From: Isoptericola peretonis
Lineage (GTDB): Bacteria; Actinomycetota; Actinomycetes; Actinomycetales; Cellulomonadaceae
Length of the DNA stretch: 64,000 nt
Reading direction: 5' to 3'
Assembly: GCA_023241745.1 (NCBI GenBank)
Contig: JALQCY010000009.1
Span: 48,611 to 112,610, forward strand
Shown: piece by piece, positions 17,516 through 26,746 of the stretch
Numbering within the stretch: the stretch's first letter is position 1
Layout: each line of letters begins with the position of its first letter
The notes under the pieces: model-generated
Seen by the model: only the letters and a program-made list of their open reading frames with translations
Database searches by the model: none
What the model was told of the DNA's origin: nothing
Position numbers and translations under genes: made by a program

Positions 17516-20500
17516 GAGGTGCCCTTCTGCTCGTGCGCCAGCAACGGGTCCCACACGCGGCGGGCGAGCGCCCCCAGCCGGCAGGGCTCGTCGGGGAAGC
17601 GTCGTCGGTCGTCGTCGTCCGGGGCTCCGGCGATCGTCTCGAACGTGGCGTCGTCCCCCCACACCATGAGGTGGTACGGGTCGGCCTTCTCGAAGCCCCC
17701 GGTCCACGTGTACCGGGCCTCGCTCATCGCCTGTCCGGGGTCGCCGGCGCCGCCGCTGCGGGAGACGGCGTACGCGTGCGAGGCGTCCGGCGGCAGGGGG
17801 AGAGGGGCCCGGGCGGCCGCGGCGCGCAGTGCGACCAGGTCGTCGAGCAGCCGGGCGGCGTCGTCCCGGTCGGGGGACTGGATCAGGCTCCATGCCGCCT
17901 TGGCGCCGCGGCCCGGCGCCCGGCCGACCGTGCCGGCGTGCCACCGCTGCCCGTCCGGGAGGTCGACGCCCGAGGCCGCGAGCGCGAGAGTCTGCACCCA
18001 GGCCCGCAGGCGGTGCTTGGGCCCGAGCTTCGAGTACTCGGCGCGGACCACGCGGTCGCCGTGCACGCCCGGCACCGTCCCGGTGACGATCACGCCGGAC
18101 GGCAGGGCCGCGGCGACGTCGACGGCCTGCGCGGCGCGCTCGGCGATCACCTGGCGGGCCATCGTCTCGACGGGCTGGACCCGCTCGACGACGTCGCGCA
18201 GCGCGGTGCGGCCCAGCTCGCGCGGTGGCGCCTGGCCGCGTCGCCACTCGGCCTGGAACGCGCGACCGGGGTCGGTGCCGCCGAGCACCGCGGTGAGCAT
18301 GCGGTCGCCGGCGCCCCAGGCGGCCAGCGGCGGCATCGTCAGGGGCAGCCGGTCGTCCACCTCGTCCTCGTCCTGCGCGATCCGGACGTCGAGCGTGGTG
18401 CGCAGGAACCAGCGCACCGGGTGCTCCAGCATCGCGACCAGGTCGTCGAGGTCCACCTCGGCCGGGGCGGCCGTGTCGAGTGCGAGCGGCGCGGGCACCA
18501 GGGGCCCGGGTCCGACACGCTCGCCGCGCCCCGTCCGGGCGCCGCGGAACGCGGCGGTGTCGAAGCTGAACGGTCCGGCGACGCCCAGCGCGCCGGCCTC
18601 GAAGTTGCGCTCGCCCACCACCTGCAGCGGGTGGTGCACCACGACCTGACGCCGCACCCGGCCGCCGTCGGGAGTGGCGCCGACCCGGTCGATCGCGTCC
18701 AGCAGCTCGGCGACCGGCACGGCGGGCGGGCGCCCGGCCCCGGTGCGCTCGTCGGCGCCCGAGTGCAGCACCACGAGGTGCTCGCCGGCCGCCGTGAGCG
18801 CGTCGAGGAAGATCTGCCTGTCCTCGCTGCGGCGGTCGCGCTCGCCGAGGCAGGCGCCGCGCGCGAGGAGGTCGTCGCCGTCGGGCGTGGCCGAGCGGGG
18901 GAACGCGCCGTCCTCCATGCCGAGCAGGCAGACCACGCGGTGCGGGACGGCGCGCATGGGCTCCAGCGAGCACACGGTGAGCGCGCCGGTGCGGAAGCCC
19001 GCGCGCGTGGGCCGGCCCGCCAGGCGGTCGGCGAGCAGCGTGCGCACGTCCTCCAGGCGCAGCCCGTCGCCCGCGGTGGCCCGGCCCGAGCCGGCGGCCC
19101 GCACGTCGCCGAGCACGCGGCGCGCCTGCACCGACTGCCACGCGTCGTCGGGCGCGGGGTCGGTCAGCAGCGTGACGGCGCGGTCGAGCGCGTCGAGCCA
19201 GTGCTCCAGCGGGTGGGTGCCGTCGAGGTCGGCGAGCAGCCCCGTGAGCCGGGACACCAGCTCGGCGAACCGGCCGGCGACGTCCACGTCCGTGGAGCCG
19301 ACGTCGTCGAGGGGAAGCGCCGGTCCGACGAACCGCGAGTCCTCCTCGGCCATCGCGACGCCCAGCAGCACCCGGTCCAGCGCGGCGTCCCAGGTGCCCT
19401 GCCGCACGCGCGGGTCGATGCCGAAGCGGGCGCGCCGGGAGCCGTCCTCGCCCCAGCGGACGCCCACCTCGACGGCCCAGTCGCGCCAGCGGTCGAGGTC
19501 GTCGTCCGAGAGCCGGAAGCGTCGGCGCACCGGCTCCGTCGTGGCGAGGTCGAGCACCTCGGACGCGGTGACGCGGCCGTCCGCCAGCCGCAGCAGGGTG
19601 GCGAGCACGCCGAGCACGGGGTTGACGACACCCGGCCCCCGGTCGGCCAGGCTGACGCGCAGCCGCTGCCCGGGGTGCACCTGCGTGACGCCGTCGGGCG
19701 CGGCGCCGAACGTCGCCGTCACCAGCGGGGCGAACGACTCGACGTCGGGGCACATGACGATGACGTCGCGCGGCTCCAGCGTCGGGTCTGCCGCGAACAG
19801 CCCGGTGAGCACCTCGCGCAGCACCTCGACCTGGCGGGCGCGCCCGTGGCAGGCGTGCACCTGCACGCTGCGGTCGGCCGGGTCGACGGGGTGGGGCGTG
19901 GCGTCCGGGTCGTCGGCGCGCAGCGCCGTCTGGAGCGCGCCGAGCAGGGTGCCCGGGGGAGGCGGGGACGGATGGGAGGTGACGCGCAGCGTCGGTGACC
20001 CGTCGCCGTCGGCCGGGGCGGCGGCGGCCAGCCGCAGCTGCAGCTCCACCGAGTCGCGCGCGGTGGAGGCCAGCAGCGCGTGCCGGGCGACCGGCGGGAG
20101 GTCGTCGCGACGCGGGCCGGCGACCGAGCCGCCGGACACCAGAGCCTCGACGGACGCCCACAGCGCGGGGGAGGGGTGCGGCAGCCAGAGGTGGACGTCG
20201 CGGTGCAGCGCGAGCGCCCGCAGCACGCGGAGCTGGTCCTCCGGCAGCCGGGTGGGCCCGAAGACGGACAGGCGCGCGGGGAGGTCGACGGCGTCGGGGT
20301 CGGTCCGCAGCGCGTCGACGGCCTGGGCCAGCACCTCCGCGGGGCCGGGCGCGTCCACGCGTTCGCGCACCCGCCGCCACAGGCGGGGCTGCCAGCCGAG
20401 GTCGCCGGGGACGGGCACGCCCGCACCGTCGTCGTCGCGACCCTCGAGCCATGCGCCGAGCAGGGCCGGGCGCTGCTGCGCGTACGCGGCGAACAGCTCG

Positions 20501-20925
20501 GCCACCCGCTGCGCGAGGGCGAGCCGGCGCGAGCGGCGGACGCCGTCGCCGTCCTCCCCGACGTACCGGGCGAGCGGCGCCGCCCACGGCTCGCCGAGCG
20601 ACGCGTCGATCGTCTCCAGCACCGGCCACACGAGCCGGGCGCGGCGCCACGGGTCGTCGTCGGGCTCGAGGCCGGTCACCGCCGTCACCGCGGACGCGAC
20701 CAGCCGCGACGGCGACGAGAAGTCCACGTTGGCGCAGATCCCGGCCCCGGACGACCCGGCCACGCCCAGCCGGTGCGACAGCCGCTGCGCCAGCCACCGC
20801 TCGATGCCGCGCGTGGGCACCGCGACGACGTCGGGTGTGAACGGGTCGTCCGGAGGCGCGGCGAGCACGTCGGCGAGGGGAGCGACCAGCGCGTCGGAGC
20901 GCTCGGACCGGTGGACGTGCAGCAC
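17512..20925 (-). CDS. recC: Exodeoxyribonuclease V gamma subunit (RecC)
   Basis: The 1137-residue subunit is the non-enzymatic Chi-scanning and scaffold partner in RecBCD. From the chosen start it reads VLHVHRSERSDALVAPLADVL, cited in two parts as VLHVHRSERSD and ALVAPLADVL, the usual RecC N terminus. VPTRGIERWLAQRLSHRLG, HDNVDF-like ANVDFSSPSRLV, VLCSLEPMRAVPHRV-type and VCLLGMEDGAFPRS follow. I place the start at GTG 20925 because TAACCT ends 7 bases upstream and family homology begins there. GTGs at 20973, 20961 and 20955 are alternatives. recC-recB-recD form a single operon; the DUF1992 gene upstream may read through into it. Confidence 0.95.
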   Translation of the reverse strand: MLHVHRSERSDALVAPLADVLAAPPDDPFTPDVVAVPTRGIERWLAQRLSHRLGVAGSSGAGICANVDFSSPSRLVASAVTAVTGLEPDDDPWRRARLVWPVLETIDASLGEPWAAPLARYVGEDGDGVRRSRRLALAQRVAELFAAYAQQRPALLGAWLEGRDDDGAGVPVPGDLGWQPRLWRRVRERVDAPGPAEVLAQAVDALRTDPDAVDLPARLSVFGPTRLPEDQLRVLRALALHRDVHLWLPHPSPALWASVEALVSGGSVAGPRRDDLPPVARHALLASTARDSVELQLRLAAAAPADGDGSPTLRVTSHPSPPPPGTLLGALQTALRADDPDATPHPVDPADRSVQVHACHGRARQVEVLREVLTGLFAADPTLEPRDVIVMCPDVESFAPLVTATFGAAPDGVTQVHPGQRLRVSLADRGPGVVNPVLGVLATLLRLADGRVTASEVLDLATTEPVRRRFRLSDDDLDRWRDWAVEVGVRWGEDGSRRARFGIDPRVRQGTWDAALDRVLLGVAMAEEDSRFVGPALPLDDVGSTDVDVAGRFAELVSRLTGLLADLDGTHPLEHWLDALDRAVTLLTDPAPDDAWQSVQARRVLGDVRAAGSGRATAGDGLRLEDVRTLLADRLAGRPTRAGFRTGALTVCSLEPMRAVPHRVVCLLGMEDGAFPRSATPDGDDLLARGACLGERDRRSEDRQIFLDALTAAGEHLVVLHSGADERTGAGRPPAVPVAELLDAIDRVGATPDGGRVRRQVVVHHPLQVVGERNFEAGALGVAGPFSFDTAAFRGARTGRGERVGPGPLVPAPLALDTAAPAEVDLDDLVAMLEHPVRWFLRTTLDVRIAQDEDEVDDRLPLTMPPLAAWGAGDRMLTAVLGGTDPGRAFQAEWRRGQAPPRELGRTALRDVVERVQPVETMARQVIAERAAQAVDVAAALPSGVIVTGTVPGVHGDRVVRAEYSKLGPKHRLRAWVQTLALAASGVDLPDGQRWHAGTVGRAPGRGAKAAWSLIQSPDRDDAARLLDDLVALRAAAARAPLPLPPDASHAYAVSRSGGAGDPGQAMSEARYTWTGGFEKADPYHLMVWGDDATFETIAGAPDDDDRRRFPDEPCRLGALARRVWDPLLAHEQKGTS

Positions 20926-20938
20926 GTCGGCCAGGTTA
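20926..20938 (-). promoter_or_regulatory. Predicted leaderless recCBD promoter
   Basis: On the minus strand TAACCT (20938 to 20933) is followed by seven bases and GTG 20925. There is no Shine-Dalgarno sequence. The -10 spacing equals that of other predicted leaderless genes in this window. Confidence 0.5.
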
Positions 20939-20994
20939 CGGGCCCGCGCCGACACGGCCACCCGGTCATCCACAGCGCCGGTCGACAGACTCCG

Positions 20995-21507
20995 TCAGCG
21001 GCGTCGTCGGCGACGGCGCCGACGTTCGTCAGACGCCTCGGCCCGCGCCCGCTCGCGTGCCTGCGCGGCCCGCGTCGCGCGGCGGTCCGCCCAGGCGGCG
21101 ACCGTCGCCTCGACGTCGCGCGGCATGGTGACCAGCGGCGGACCGGCCGCCGGCTGGTAGCGGGCGCGCAGCACCCGCCGGTTGAACTCCTCGACCTCCT
21201 CGCGCACGTCCTCCTCGCTCCACATCTCGTCGAGGCGTCCGTCCAGTGCGGCGTCGTCCTTGCGCAGCTGGATCGACGGGGGCAGCACCACGAGCCGCTC
21301 GCGCCGCAGGAAGGCCTTCAGCCACCAGTCCGGGTCGTGGAGGTCCCGCAGGTCGAGCGGCTTGCCGCTGCCGGGAAGGTCGTCGAACTCCCCGCGCTCG
21401 ATCGCCTTCCGGATGTGCATCTCGGCGAGCAGCGCGATCGCCACCTCGTCGTCGATGGCGACGGCGTACGGGTTGAAGAACGCGGCAGGCGGGTGCTCGT
21501 CGGGCAT
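20995..21507 (-). CDS. DUF1992 (DnaJ homologue C28-like) protein
   Basis: The 170-residue protein has the DUF1992 core: VAIALLAEMHIRKAIERGEF, then DDLPGSGKPLDL, followed by WWLKAFLRRERLVVLPPSIQLR (cited as WWLKAFLRRE and RLVVLPPSIQLR) and VREEVEEFNRRVLRARYQ. The domain occurs in DNAJC28-type proteins and bacterial relatives of unknown role. The C terminus is unusual: after a Glu/Arg/Ala-rich helix it ends in nine consecutive arginines, likely binding nucleic acid or simply low-complexity. ATG 21507 has gggagg upstream. It diverges from the TetR gene and lies 70 bases before recC on the same strand. Confidence 0.8.
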   Translation of the reverse strand: MPDEHPPAAFFNPYAVAIDDEVAIALLAEMHIRKAIERGEFDDLPGSGKPLDLRDLHDPDWWLKAFLRRERLVVLPPSIQLRKDDAALDGRLDEMWSEEDVREEVEEFNRRVLRARYQPAAGPPLVTMPRDVEATVAAWADRRATRAAQARERARAEASDERRRRRRRRR

Positions 21508-21580
21508 CGTCCCTCCCGTCCGTATCGGTTTTCGGTCAGGCGTATTGTGACAAGCCTAGGACACGCGGAAGGGAGCCGGG

Positions 21581-22183
21581 GTGCCGAAGCAGGTGGACCA
21601 CCAGGAACGCCGCGAGGCGATCGCGCACGCGCTGTGGCGCGTCGTGGACCAGCACGGCTGGACGCGGGCCACCCTGCGTGAGGTCGCCCGCGAGGCAGGC
21701 GTCTCGCTGGGGCAGCTCCAGCACTACTTCGCGTCCCGCTCGGCGATGCTGACCTTCGCGATGGAGTTCGTCGCCGACCGCACCGCCGACCGGGTCACGC
21801 GCGGGCTCGCCACGCTCGACCAGCCTCCGCACCCCAAGGACGTGCTGCGGGTGGTGCTCGCCGAGATGCTGCCCCTGCATCCCGACGCCCGGGCGTCCAG
21901 CCGCATGAGCGCCGCATACGTCCTGGAGGCGCTGCACGACCCGGCGCTGCGCCGGCAGGCGGGCCTCGGCCTCCATGAGGGCCGCGCGACGGTCGAGCGC
22001 CTCGTCCGGGAGGCGATCGCCAACGGCCAGATCGCCCCGGACCGCGACCCGGAGATCGAGACGGACCTCCTGCTCGCGCTGACCGGGTTCACGCCGCTGC
22101 TCGAGCTCGGCGTCGTCGAGCCGCGGGCCGCGCTGGCGGCCGTCGACCAGTACCTGGACCGCCTCTTCGCCGCGTCGCCGTGA
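21581..22183 (+). CDS. TetR family transcriptional regulator
   Basis: The 200-residue protein begins with a TetR DNA-binding domain: IAHALWRVVDQHGWTRATLR, then EVAREAGVSLGQLQHYFASR as the helix-turn-helix. The C-terminal ligand domain is of the BetI-like/TetR_C_6 kind (AYVLEALHDPALRRQAGLGL, LALTGFTPLLELGV). GTG 21581 has aaggga 9 bases upstream. The interval shared with the divergent DUF1992 gene has TTGTGACAA (21545-21553), a possible half operator. A hairpin and a new promoter follow, then a UvrA-like gene, the most likely regulatory target besides itself. Confidence 0.88.
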   Translation: MPKQVDHQERREAIAHALWRVVDQHGWTRATLREVAREAGVSLGQLQHYFASRSAMLTFAMEFVADRTADRVTRGLATLDQPPHPKDVLRVVLAEMLPLHPDARASSRMSAAYVLEALHDPALRRQAGLGLHEGRATVERLVREAIANGQIAPDRDPEIETDLLLALTGFTPLLELGVVEPRAALAAVDQYLDRLFAASP

Positions 22184-22195
22184 TCACGCCCTGTC

Positions 22196-22236
22196 GCCGT
22201 GCCGCCCTCGACCCGGCACGGCTCAGGCGGCACGGC
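22196..22236 (+). terminator. Hairpin after the TetR gene
   Basis: gccgtgccgcc (22196-22206) pairs perfectly with ggcggcacggc (22226-22236). An inner alternative ggcacggc makes two competing stems. It ends directly against the -10 box of the uvrA-like gene, so it could terminate tetR or influence that promoter. Confidence 0.6.
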
Positions 22237-22286
22237 TAGCGTCGGGACCGTTGCCCGACCACGAAGCGCCGCGAGAGGACCACCCG
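22237..22286 (+). promoter_or_regulatory. Promoter of the UvrA-like gene
   Basis: TAGCGT at 22237-22242 is a common actinobacterial -10. The transcript would begin near 22250 and carry the Shine-Dalgarno gagagga (22272-22278) before GTG 22287. This decides against the upstream in-frame TTG at 22251. Confidence 0.5.
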
Positions 22287-24860
22287 GTGACGAGCCGACC
22301 GATCGGAACGCGCGACACCCCTCCCCGGGCTCCCGACGCCATCACGGTGCGCGGAGCGCGGGTGCACAACCTCAAGGACGTCGACGTCACGGTGCCGCTG
22401 AACCGGCTGGTGGCGATCGCGGGCGTCTCCGGCTCGGGCAAGTCCTCGCTCGCCCTCGGTGTGCTGTACGCCGAGGGCTCGCGACGCTATCTGGAGGCGT
22501 TGTCCACGTACACGCGGCGGCGTCTGACCCAGGCCGCCCACGCCGCGGTGGACAGCGTCGAGCACGTGCCGGCCGCCCTCGCGCTGCGCCAGCGCCCCCG
22601 CGTCCCTGGGGTGCGCAGCACGTTCGGCACCTCGACCGAGCTGCTCAACAGCCTGCGGCTGCTCTTCTCCCGGCTCGGCCACCACCGGTGCCCGAACGGC
22701 CACCGCCTCGAGCCGACCATGGACGTCGCCCTCGACCTGCCGCTGACCTGCCCCGTGTGCCAGGTGGTGTTCGGCCCGCCGGGTGCCGAGTCGTTCGCGT
22801 TCAACAGCGAGGGCGCCTGTCCGCGCTGCGCGGGCACCGGGACCGTGCGGGAGGTGGACGAGCACGCCCTCGTCCCCGATCCCTCGCGCTCCATCGACGA
22901 GGGCGCGGTGGTGCCCTGGCAGATGTTCGGGCTCGCGGCCGTGCCGAAGGTGGCCGCCGAGCTCGGGGTGCGCACCGACGTGCCGTTCGCGGAGCTGACG
23001 CCTGAGGAGCGCGCGATCGTCTTCGACGGGGAGCCGGTCAAGCGCGTCATCCTGTACCCGGCCAAGAACGGCAAGCTCTTCGAGCTGAACGCGAGCTACC
23101 GGAACGCCCGCCAGGAGGCGTTGAAGAAGGCCACCACCTCCAAGGGCCTCGACCGGGTGGACCGGTTCCTGTCGGTGCAGACCTGCCCGGACTGCCACGG
23201 CACCCGGCTGAGCGAGCAGGCCCGCTCCAGCCTTCTCGACGGCATCGATCTCGCCGAGGCCACCGCGAAGACCCTCGACGACGTCACCGCGTGGGTCCGG
23301 ACGATCCCTGCCACCGTCCCGCCGGCCATGGCACCCATGGCCGAGAGCATCGTGAACCAGATGGTCGCCACCGCCGGGCGGCTCGTCGAGCTCGGCCTCG
23401 GCTACCTCACCCTCGACCGCGCGTCGTCCACCCTGTCCACCGGGGAGCGGCAGCGCGTCGCCCTGTCCCGCGCGGTGCGCAACCGCACCACCGGCGTGCT
23501 CTACGTCCTGGACGAGCCCTCGATCGGGCTGCACCCCGCCAACGTCGACGGCCTGCTCGGCGTCGTCCGCAGCCTGCTCGCGGACGGCAACTCGGTGGTC
23601 GTCGTCGACCACGACGTCCAGGTCCTGCGGCAGGCCGACCACCTCATCGAGATCGGCCCGGGCTCGGGGCGTGCGGGCGGCACGGTCGTCGTCGACGGCG
23701 ACCTCGAGAGCGTGGAGCGCAGCGAGGACTCGCTCATCGCGGGGTTCATCTCCGGCCGCGAGGAGATCGTCGTGCGCGACCGGCCCGACGCCGACGACGT
23801 GTTCGCGGTCGGCCGGCTCGGGCTGCGGACCGCCCCCCTGCACACCGTCCACGCCCTCGACCTCGACGTCCCGCGCGGCCGGCTCACCGCGGTCACGGGC
23901 GCCTCCGGCTCCGGCAAGACCACCCTGGTCCTGGAGAGCCTGGTGCCCGCGCTGAGGGCGGACGCCGCCGGGCAGCCGCTCCCCGAGCACGTCCGGAGCG
24001 TCACCCCGGACGGCATCGCCCGCGTCAACGTCGTGGACGCCTCACCCATCGGTATCAACGTGCGGTCCACGGTGGCCACCTACAGCGGCGTCCTCGCCGA
24101 CCTGCGTCGTGCGTACGCCGCGACCCCGGCGGCGAAGGAACGCGGGCTCAAGGCGGGCGACTTCTCGTACAACACCGGCAGCCTGCGGTGCCCCACCTGC
24201 GACGGCACCGGGCAGATCGAGCTCGACGTCCAGTTCCTGCCCGACGTGGACATCCTCTGCCCCGACTGCGAAGGATCGCGGTACGCGCCGGAGGCGGACG
24301 CGGTCCGCCGCATCCCGCGCGGCGGCGAGGGCGACGGCCTGACGCTGCCGCGTCTGCTCGCCTGCACCGTCACGGAGGCGATCGAGCACGCCGGCGACCT
24401 GGCGAAGGTCCGGTCCCGGCTGAGCACCCTGGTCGACCTGGGCCTGGGATACCTCACCCTCGGCGAGGCGACACCCGCCCTGTCCGGGGGCGAGGCCCAG
24501 CGGCTCAAGCTCGCCACCGAGCTCGACCGTGACCAGCGCGACGCCCTGTTCGTCCTCGACGAGCCCAGCGTCGGCCTGCACCCGCTCGACGTCCGGGTCC
24601 TGCTCGGGGTGCTCCAGCGGCTGATCGACCGTGGTGCCACGGTCGTCTTCATCGAGCACGACGTCGACATGATCGCCAACGCCGACCACGTGATCGACCT
24701 CGGCCCCGGGGGCGGCGTGCACGGCGGGCGCGTCACCGCGACGGGCACGCCCGAGCAGGTCGCCGAGAGCCCCGACAGCGTGACCGGCCGGTACCTGCGG
24801 CAGGCGCTCGGCGCCGACGGGGCGCCGGTCGGTCAGGGCCGGGGCGCCACGTCGCCGTGA
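22287..24860 (+). CDS. UvrA2-type excinuclease A paralogue lacking the UvrB-binding domain
   Basis: The 857-residue protein has two ABC ATPase cores. The first has GVSGSGKSSLALGVLYAEG and LSTGERQRVALSRAV with YVLDEPSIGLHP. The second has GASGSGKTTLVLESLVPAL and LSGGEAQRLKLATEL with FVLDEPSVGLHP. Zinc-module cysteines are seen in GACPRCAGTG, CPDCHGTRL, CPTCDGTGQ and CPDCEGSRY. Directly after RLGHHRCPNGH the sequence goes to CPVC and FAFNSEGACP: the roughly 120-residue UvrB-interaction region of canonical UvrA is absent. That is the feature of class II UvrA (UvrA2/DrrC-like), implicated in tolerance to DNA-binding drugs. A TetR gene lies upstream. Confidence 0.92.
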   Translation: MTSRPIGTRDTPPRAPDAITVRGARVHNLKDVDVTVPLNRLVAIAGVSGSGKSSLALGVLYAEGSRRYLEALSTYTRRRLTQAAHAAVDSVEHVPAALALRQRPRVPGVRSTFGTSTELLNSLRLLFSRLGHHRCPNGHRLEPTMDVALDLPLTCPVCQVVFGPPGAESFAFNSEGACPRCAGTGTVREVDEHALVPDPSRSIDEGAVVPWQMFGLAAVPKVAAELGVRTDVPFAELTPEERAIVFDGEPVKRVILYPAKNGKLFELNASYRNARQEALKKATTSKGLDRVDRFLSVQTCPDCHGTRLSEQARSSLLDGIDLAEATAKTLDDVTAWVRTIPATVPPAMAPMAESIVNQMVATAGRLVELGLGYLTLDRASSTLSTGERQRVALSRAVRNRTTGVLYVLDEPSIGLHPANVDGLLGVVRSLLADGNSVVVVDHDVQVLRQADHLIEIGPGSGRAGGTVVVDGDLESVERSEDSLIAGFISGREEIVVRDRPDADDVFAVGRLGLRTAPLHTVHALDLDVPRGRLTAVTGASGSGKTTLVLESLVPALRADAAGQPLPEHVRSVTPDGIARVNVVDASPIGINVRSTVATYSGVLADLRRAYAATPAAKERGLKAGDFSYNTGSLRCPTCDGTGQIELDVQFLPDVDILCPDCEGSRYAPEADAVRRIPRGGEGDGLTLPRLLACTVTEAIEHAGDLAKVRSRLSTLVDLGLGYLTLGEATPALSGGEAQRLKLATELDRDQRDALFVLDEPSVGLHPLDVRVLLGVLQRLIDRGATVVFIEHDVDMIANADHVIDLGPGGGVHGGRVTATGTPEQVAESPDSVTGRYLRQALGADGAPVGQGRGATSP

Positions 24861-25051
24861 CGCTCGGGCAGGCCTCACGGTGATCCAGCGGCCCTCGTCC
24901 GGGTAGGGCACCCCCTCGGGACGGCCCGAGCGCGCCCCGCCTCCCCCGCGAGATGCAACCCAGGTTCCGCCCTCCGCCTCAAGACCCGCCCACCCCGTCC
25001 CGGGAAGGCTCGGACCACCGGCGCAAGGCCGGCACGACGAGGGAGGGACGG

Positions 25052-25765
25052 ATGACCACCATCCGGATCGAGGGGCTGCACAAGTCCTACGGCGGCTTCG
25101 AGGCCGTGCAGGACGTCGGCTTCACCGCTGAGCCCGGACGGGTCGTCGGGCTGCTGGGCCCGAACGGCGCGGGCAAGAGCACGACGCTGCACGTGCTGCT
25201 CGGGCTGGCCCGCGCGGACGCGGGGACGGCGACGTTCGACGACCGCCGCTACGCGGACCTGGAGCGCCCGGCGCAGGTCGTCGGGGCGCTGCTGGACGCC
25301 GGCGGCCTGCACCCCGGGCGCACCGGCCGCGACCACCTGCGGGTGCTCGCCGCGGCGTCGCGCCTGCCCGTCCGCCGGGTGGACGAGGTGCTGGCCGCCG
25401 TCGGCATGATCCCCGCCGCGGACCGCCGCGTGCGCACCTACTCCCTCGGGATGAAGCAGCGTCTCGGCATCGCGACCGCCCTGCTCGGCCGGCCGGAGGT
25501 GCTCGTGCTCGACGAGCCCGCCAACGGGCTGGACCCGGCGGGCATGCGCTGGCTGCGGGAGCTGCTGCGGTCCTTCGCCGACGACGGCGGCACCGTGCTC
25601 CTGGCCAGCCACGTGCTGGGCGAGGTGGCGCAGGTGGCCGACGACCTGGTCGTCATCGGCCAGGGCCGCGTCGTGGCCGCGGGACCGCTGGACGAGCTCG
25701 TCACCGACCGGAGCCTCGAGGACGTGTACCTCGACCTCACCGCCGCCACCGAAGGAGTGCGCTGA
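25052..25765 (+). CDS. ABC transporter ATP-binding protein
   Basis: The 237-residue ATPase has Walker A LLGPNGAGKSTTLHVLLG near residue 40, signature YSLGMKQRLGIATALLG, and Walker B VLVLDEPANGLDPAGMRWL. This is the pattern of DrrA/CcmA-like or bacitracin-type exporters. ATG 25052 is set by agggaggga just upstream. Its stop overlaps the permease ATG (TGATG). Together with the sensor kinase and regulator downstream it forms an ABC-plus-two-component module, likely responding to a cell-envelope-active compound, though the substrate is not evident. The 190 bases upstream contain no clear -10. Confidence 0.93.
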   Translation: MTTIRIEGLHKSYGGFEAVQDVGFTAEPGRVVGLLGPNGAGKSTTLHVLLGLARADAGTATFDDRRYADLERPAQVVGALLDAGGLHPGRTGRDHLRVLAAASRLPVRRVDEVLAAVGMIPAADRRVRTYSLGMKQRLGIATALLGRPEVLVLDEPANGLDPAGMRWLRELLRSFADDGGTVLLASHVLGEVAQVADDLVVIGQGRVVAAGPLDELVTDRSLEDVYLDLTAATEGVR

Positions 25766-26679
25766 TGTACCGCGCCGAGCTGCTCAAGCTGCGCACCACC
25801 CGGACCCCGTGGGTCGTCGCCGCCGTCGCCGCGGCCGGCATGGTGCTCGCCCAGGTCCTCACCATCGTCCTGCCCCGCACGCTGCGCACCCTGGAGGCGC
25901 TGAGCGGGTCGGGGGCCGGCGTCCAGGTCGGGGTGCAGATGTCCCCGGGGGACACGAGCGAGCTCCTGTCGGACCTCGCCGCCGCCACCGATCTCGGGTC
26001 GGGCACGGCGCAGCGCGCGCTGCTCGACCTGCTGGGCAACGGCCCGGCCGGGTCGGGCTCGAGCGGCGTGACGGCGCTCTGCATGCTCCTGCTCGGGGCG
26101 CTCGCCGCCACGACGGACTTCCGCACGGGCGGCATCGTGCCCACCGCGCTCGCGGTGCCCGACCGTCTGCGGGTCCTCGCGGGCAAGGTGGGCGCCACGG
26201 CGACGGCGGCCCTCGCCGTCGGCGTGGTCCTCGCACTGGTCACGGCGGTCGGCCTGGTGGTCGCCGTCGCCACGACACCCGGCGCGAGCCTGGCGCTCGG
26301 GCCGGGCGAGGCGCTCGGGGTGTGGGCCCGAGGCCTCGCCGTCATGGTGCTGCTCTCGTGGCTGGGCCTGGCCATCGGTACCCTCGTGCGGGGGCAGGTC
26401 GCCGCGATCGTCGTGGTCGTGGCGCTCGCCCTCGTGGAACCGATGGTGCAGGCCGCCGCGCTCGTCCTCACGGGCGGCGCGACGACGGTGACGTCGTGGC
26501 TGCCGATGACCCTCGGCTCGCTGGCGTCGGCGGGCCAGGGCGCGGCCCAGCTGTTCGGCGCGACCACGGGTGCCGGGGCGGGTCTCGGCACCGCGGCGGC
26601 GCTCGGAGGGCTGGTGGCGTGGGCGGCCGCCCTGCTGGTCGCCGCAGGGGCGGTGTTCCGGCGGCGCGACCTCGCCTGA
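25765..26679 (+). CDS. ABC transporter permease (ABC-2 type)
   Basis: The 304-residue protein starts MYRAELLKLRTTRTPWVVAA, the typical cytosolic lead-in of ABC-2 permeases. A first membrane helix is followed by an external stretch of about 70 residues (ALSGSGAGVQVGVQM onward). About five further helices follow, including LCMLLLGALAAT, LAVGVVLALVTAVGLVVAV and IVVVVALALVEPMV. The mid segment TDFRTGGIVPTALAVPDR is conserved in such permeases. It is translationally coupled to the ATPase. A perfect hairpin follows before the sensor kinase. Confidence 0.88.
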   Translation: MYRAELLKLRTTRTPWVVAAVAAAGMVLAQVLTIVLPRTLRTLEALSGSGAGVQVGVQMSPGDTSELLSDLAAATDLGSGTAQRALLDLLGNGPAGSGSSGVTALCMLLLGALAATTDFRTGGIVPTALAVPDRLRVLAGKVGATATAALAVGVVLALVTAVGLVVAVATTPGASLALGPGEALGVWARGLAVMVLLSWLGLAIGTLVRGQVAAIVVVVALALVEPMVQAAALVLTGGATTVTSWLPMTLGSLASAGQGAAQLFGATTGAGAGLGTAAALGGLVAWAAALLVAAGAVFRRRDLA

Positions 26680-26711
26680 GACCGCGCTCGTGCCCTTCTG
26701 ACCTGCAAGAA

Positions 26712-26746
26712 CACGGTACGCCCGACCTGTCGACGGGCGTACCGTG
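26712..26746 (+). terminator. Perfect hairpin between ABC permease and sensor kinase
   Basis: cacggtacgcccg (26712-26724) pairs perfectly with 26734-26746 around a 9-base loop. It lies 33 bases after the permease stop. It could be a terminator or attenuator separating transporter and two-component transcripts; a protein-binding palindrome is also possible. Confidence 0.6.

Noticed and set aside
14165-18649. A 1494-codon plus-strand open frame across recB and recC
   Set aside because: It is antisense to two genes with full helicase and nuclease motifs; its translation is Arg/Gly/Val-rich with no recognisable domain. Long antisense frames are expected at this GC content.
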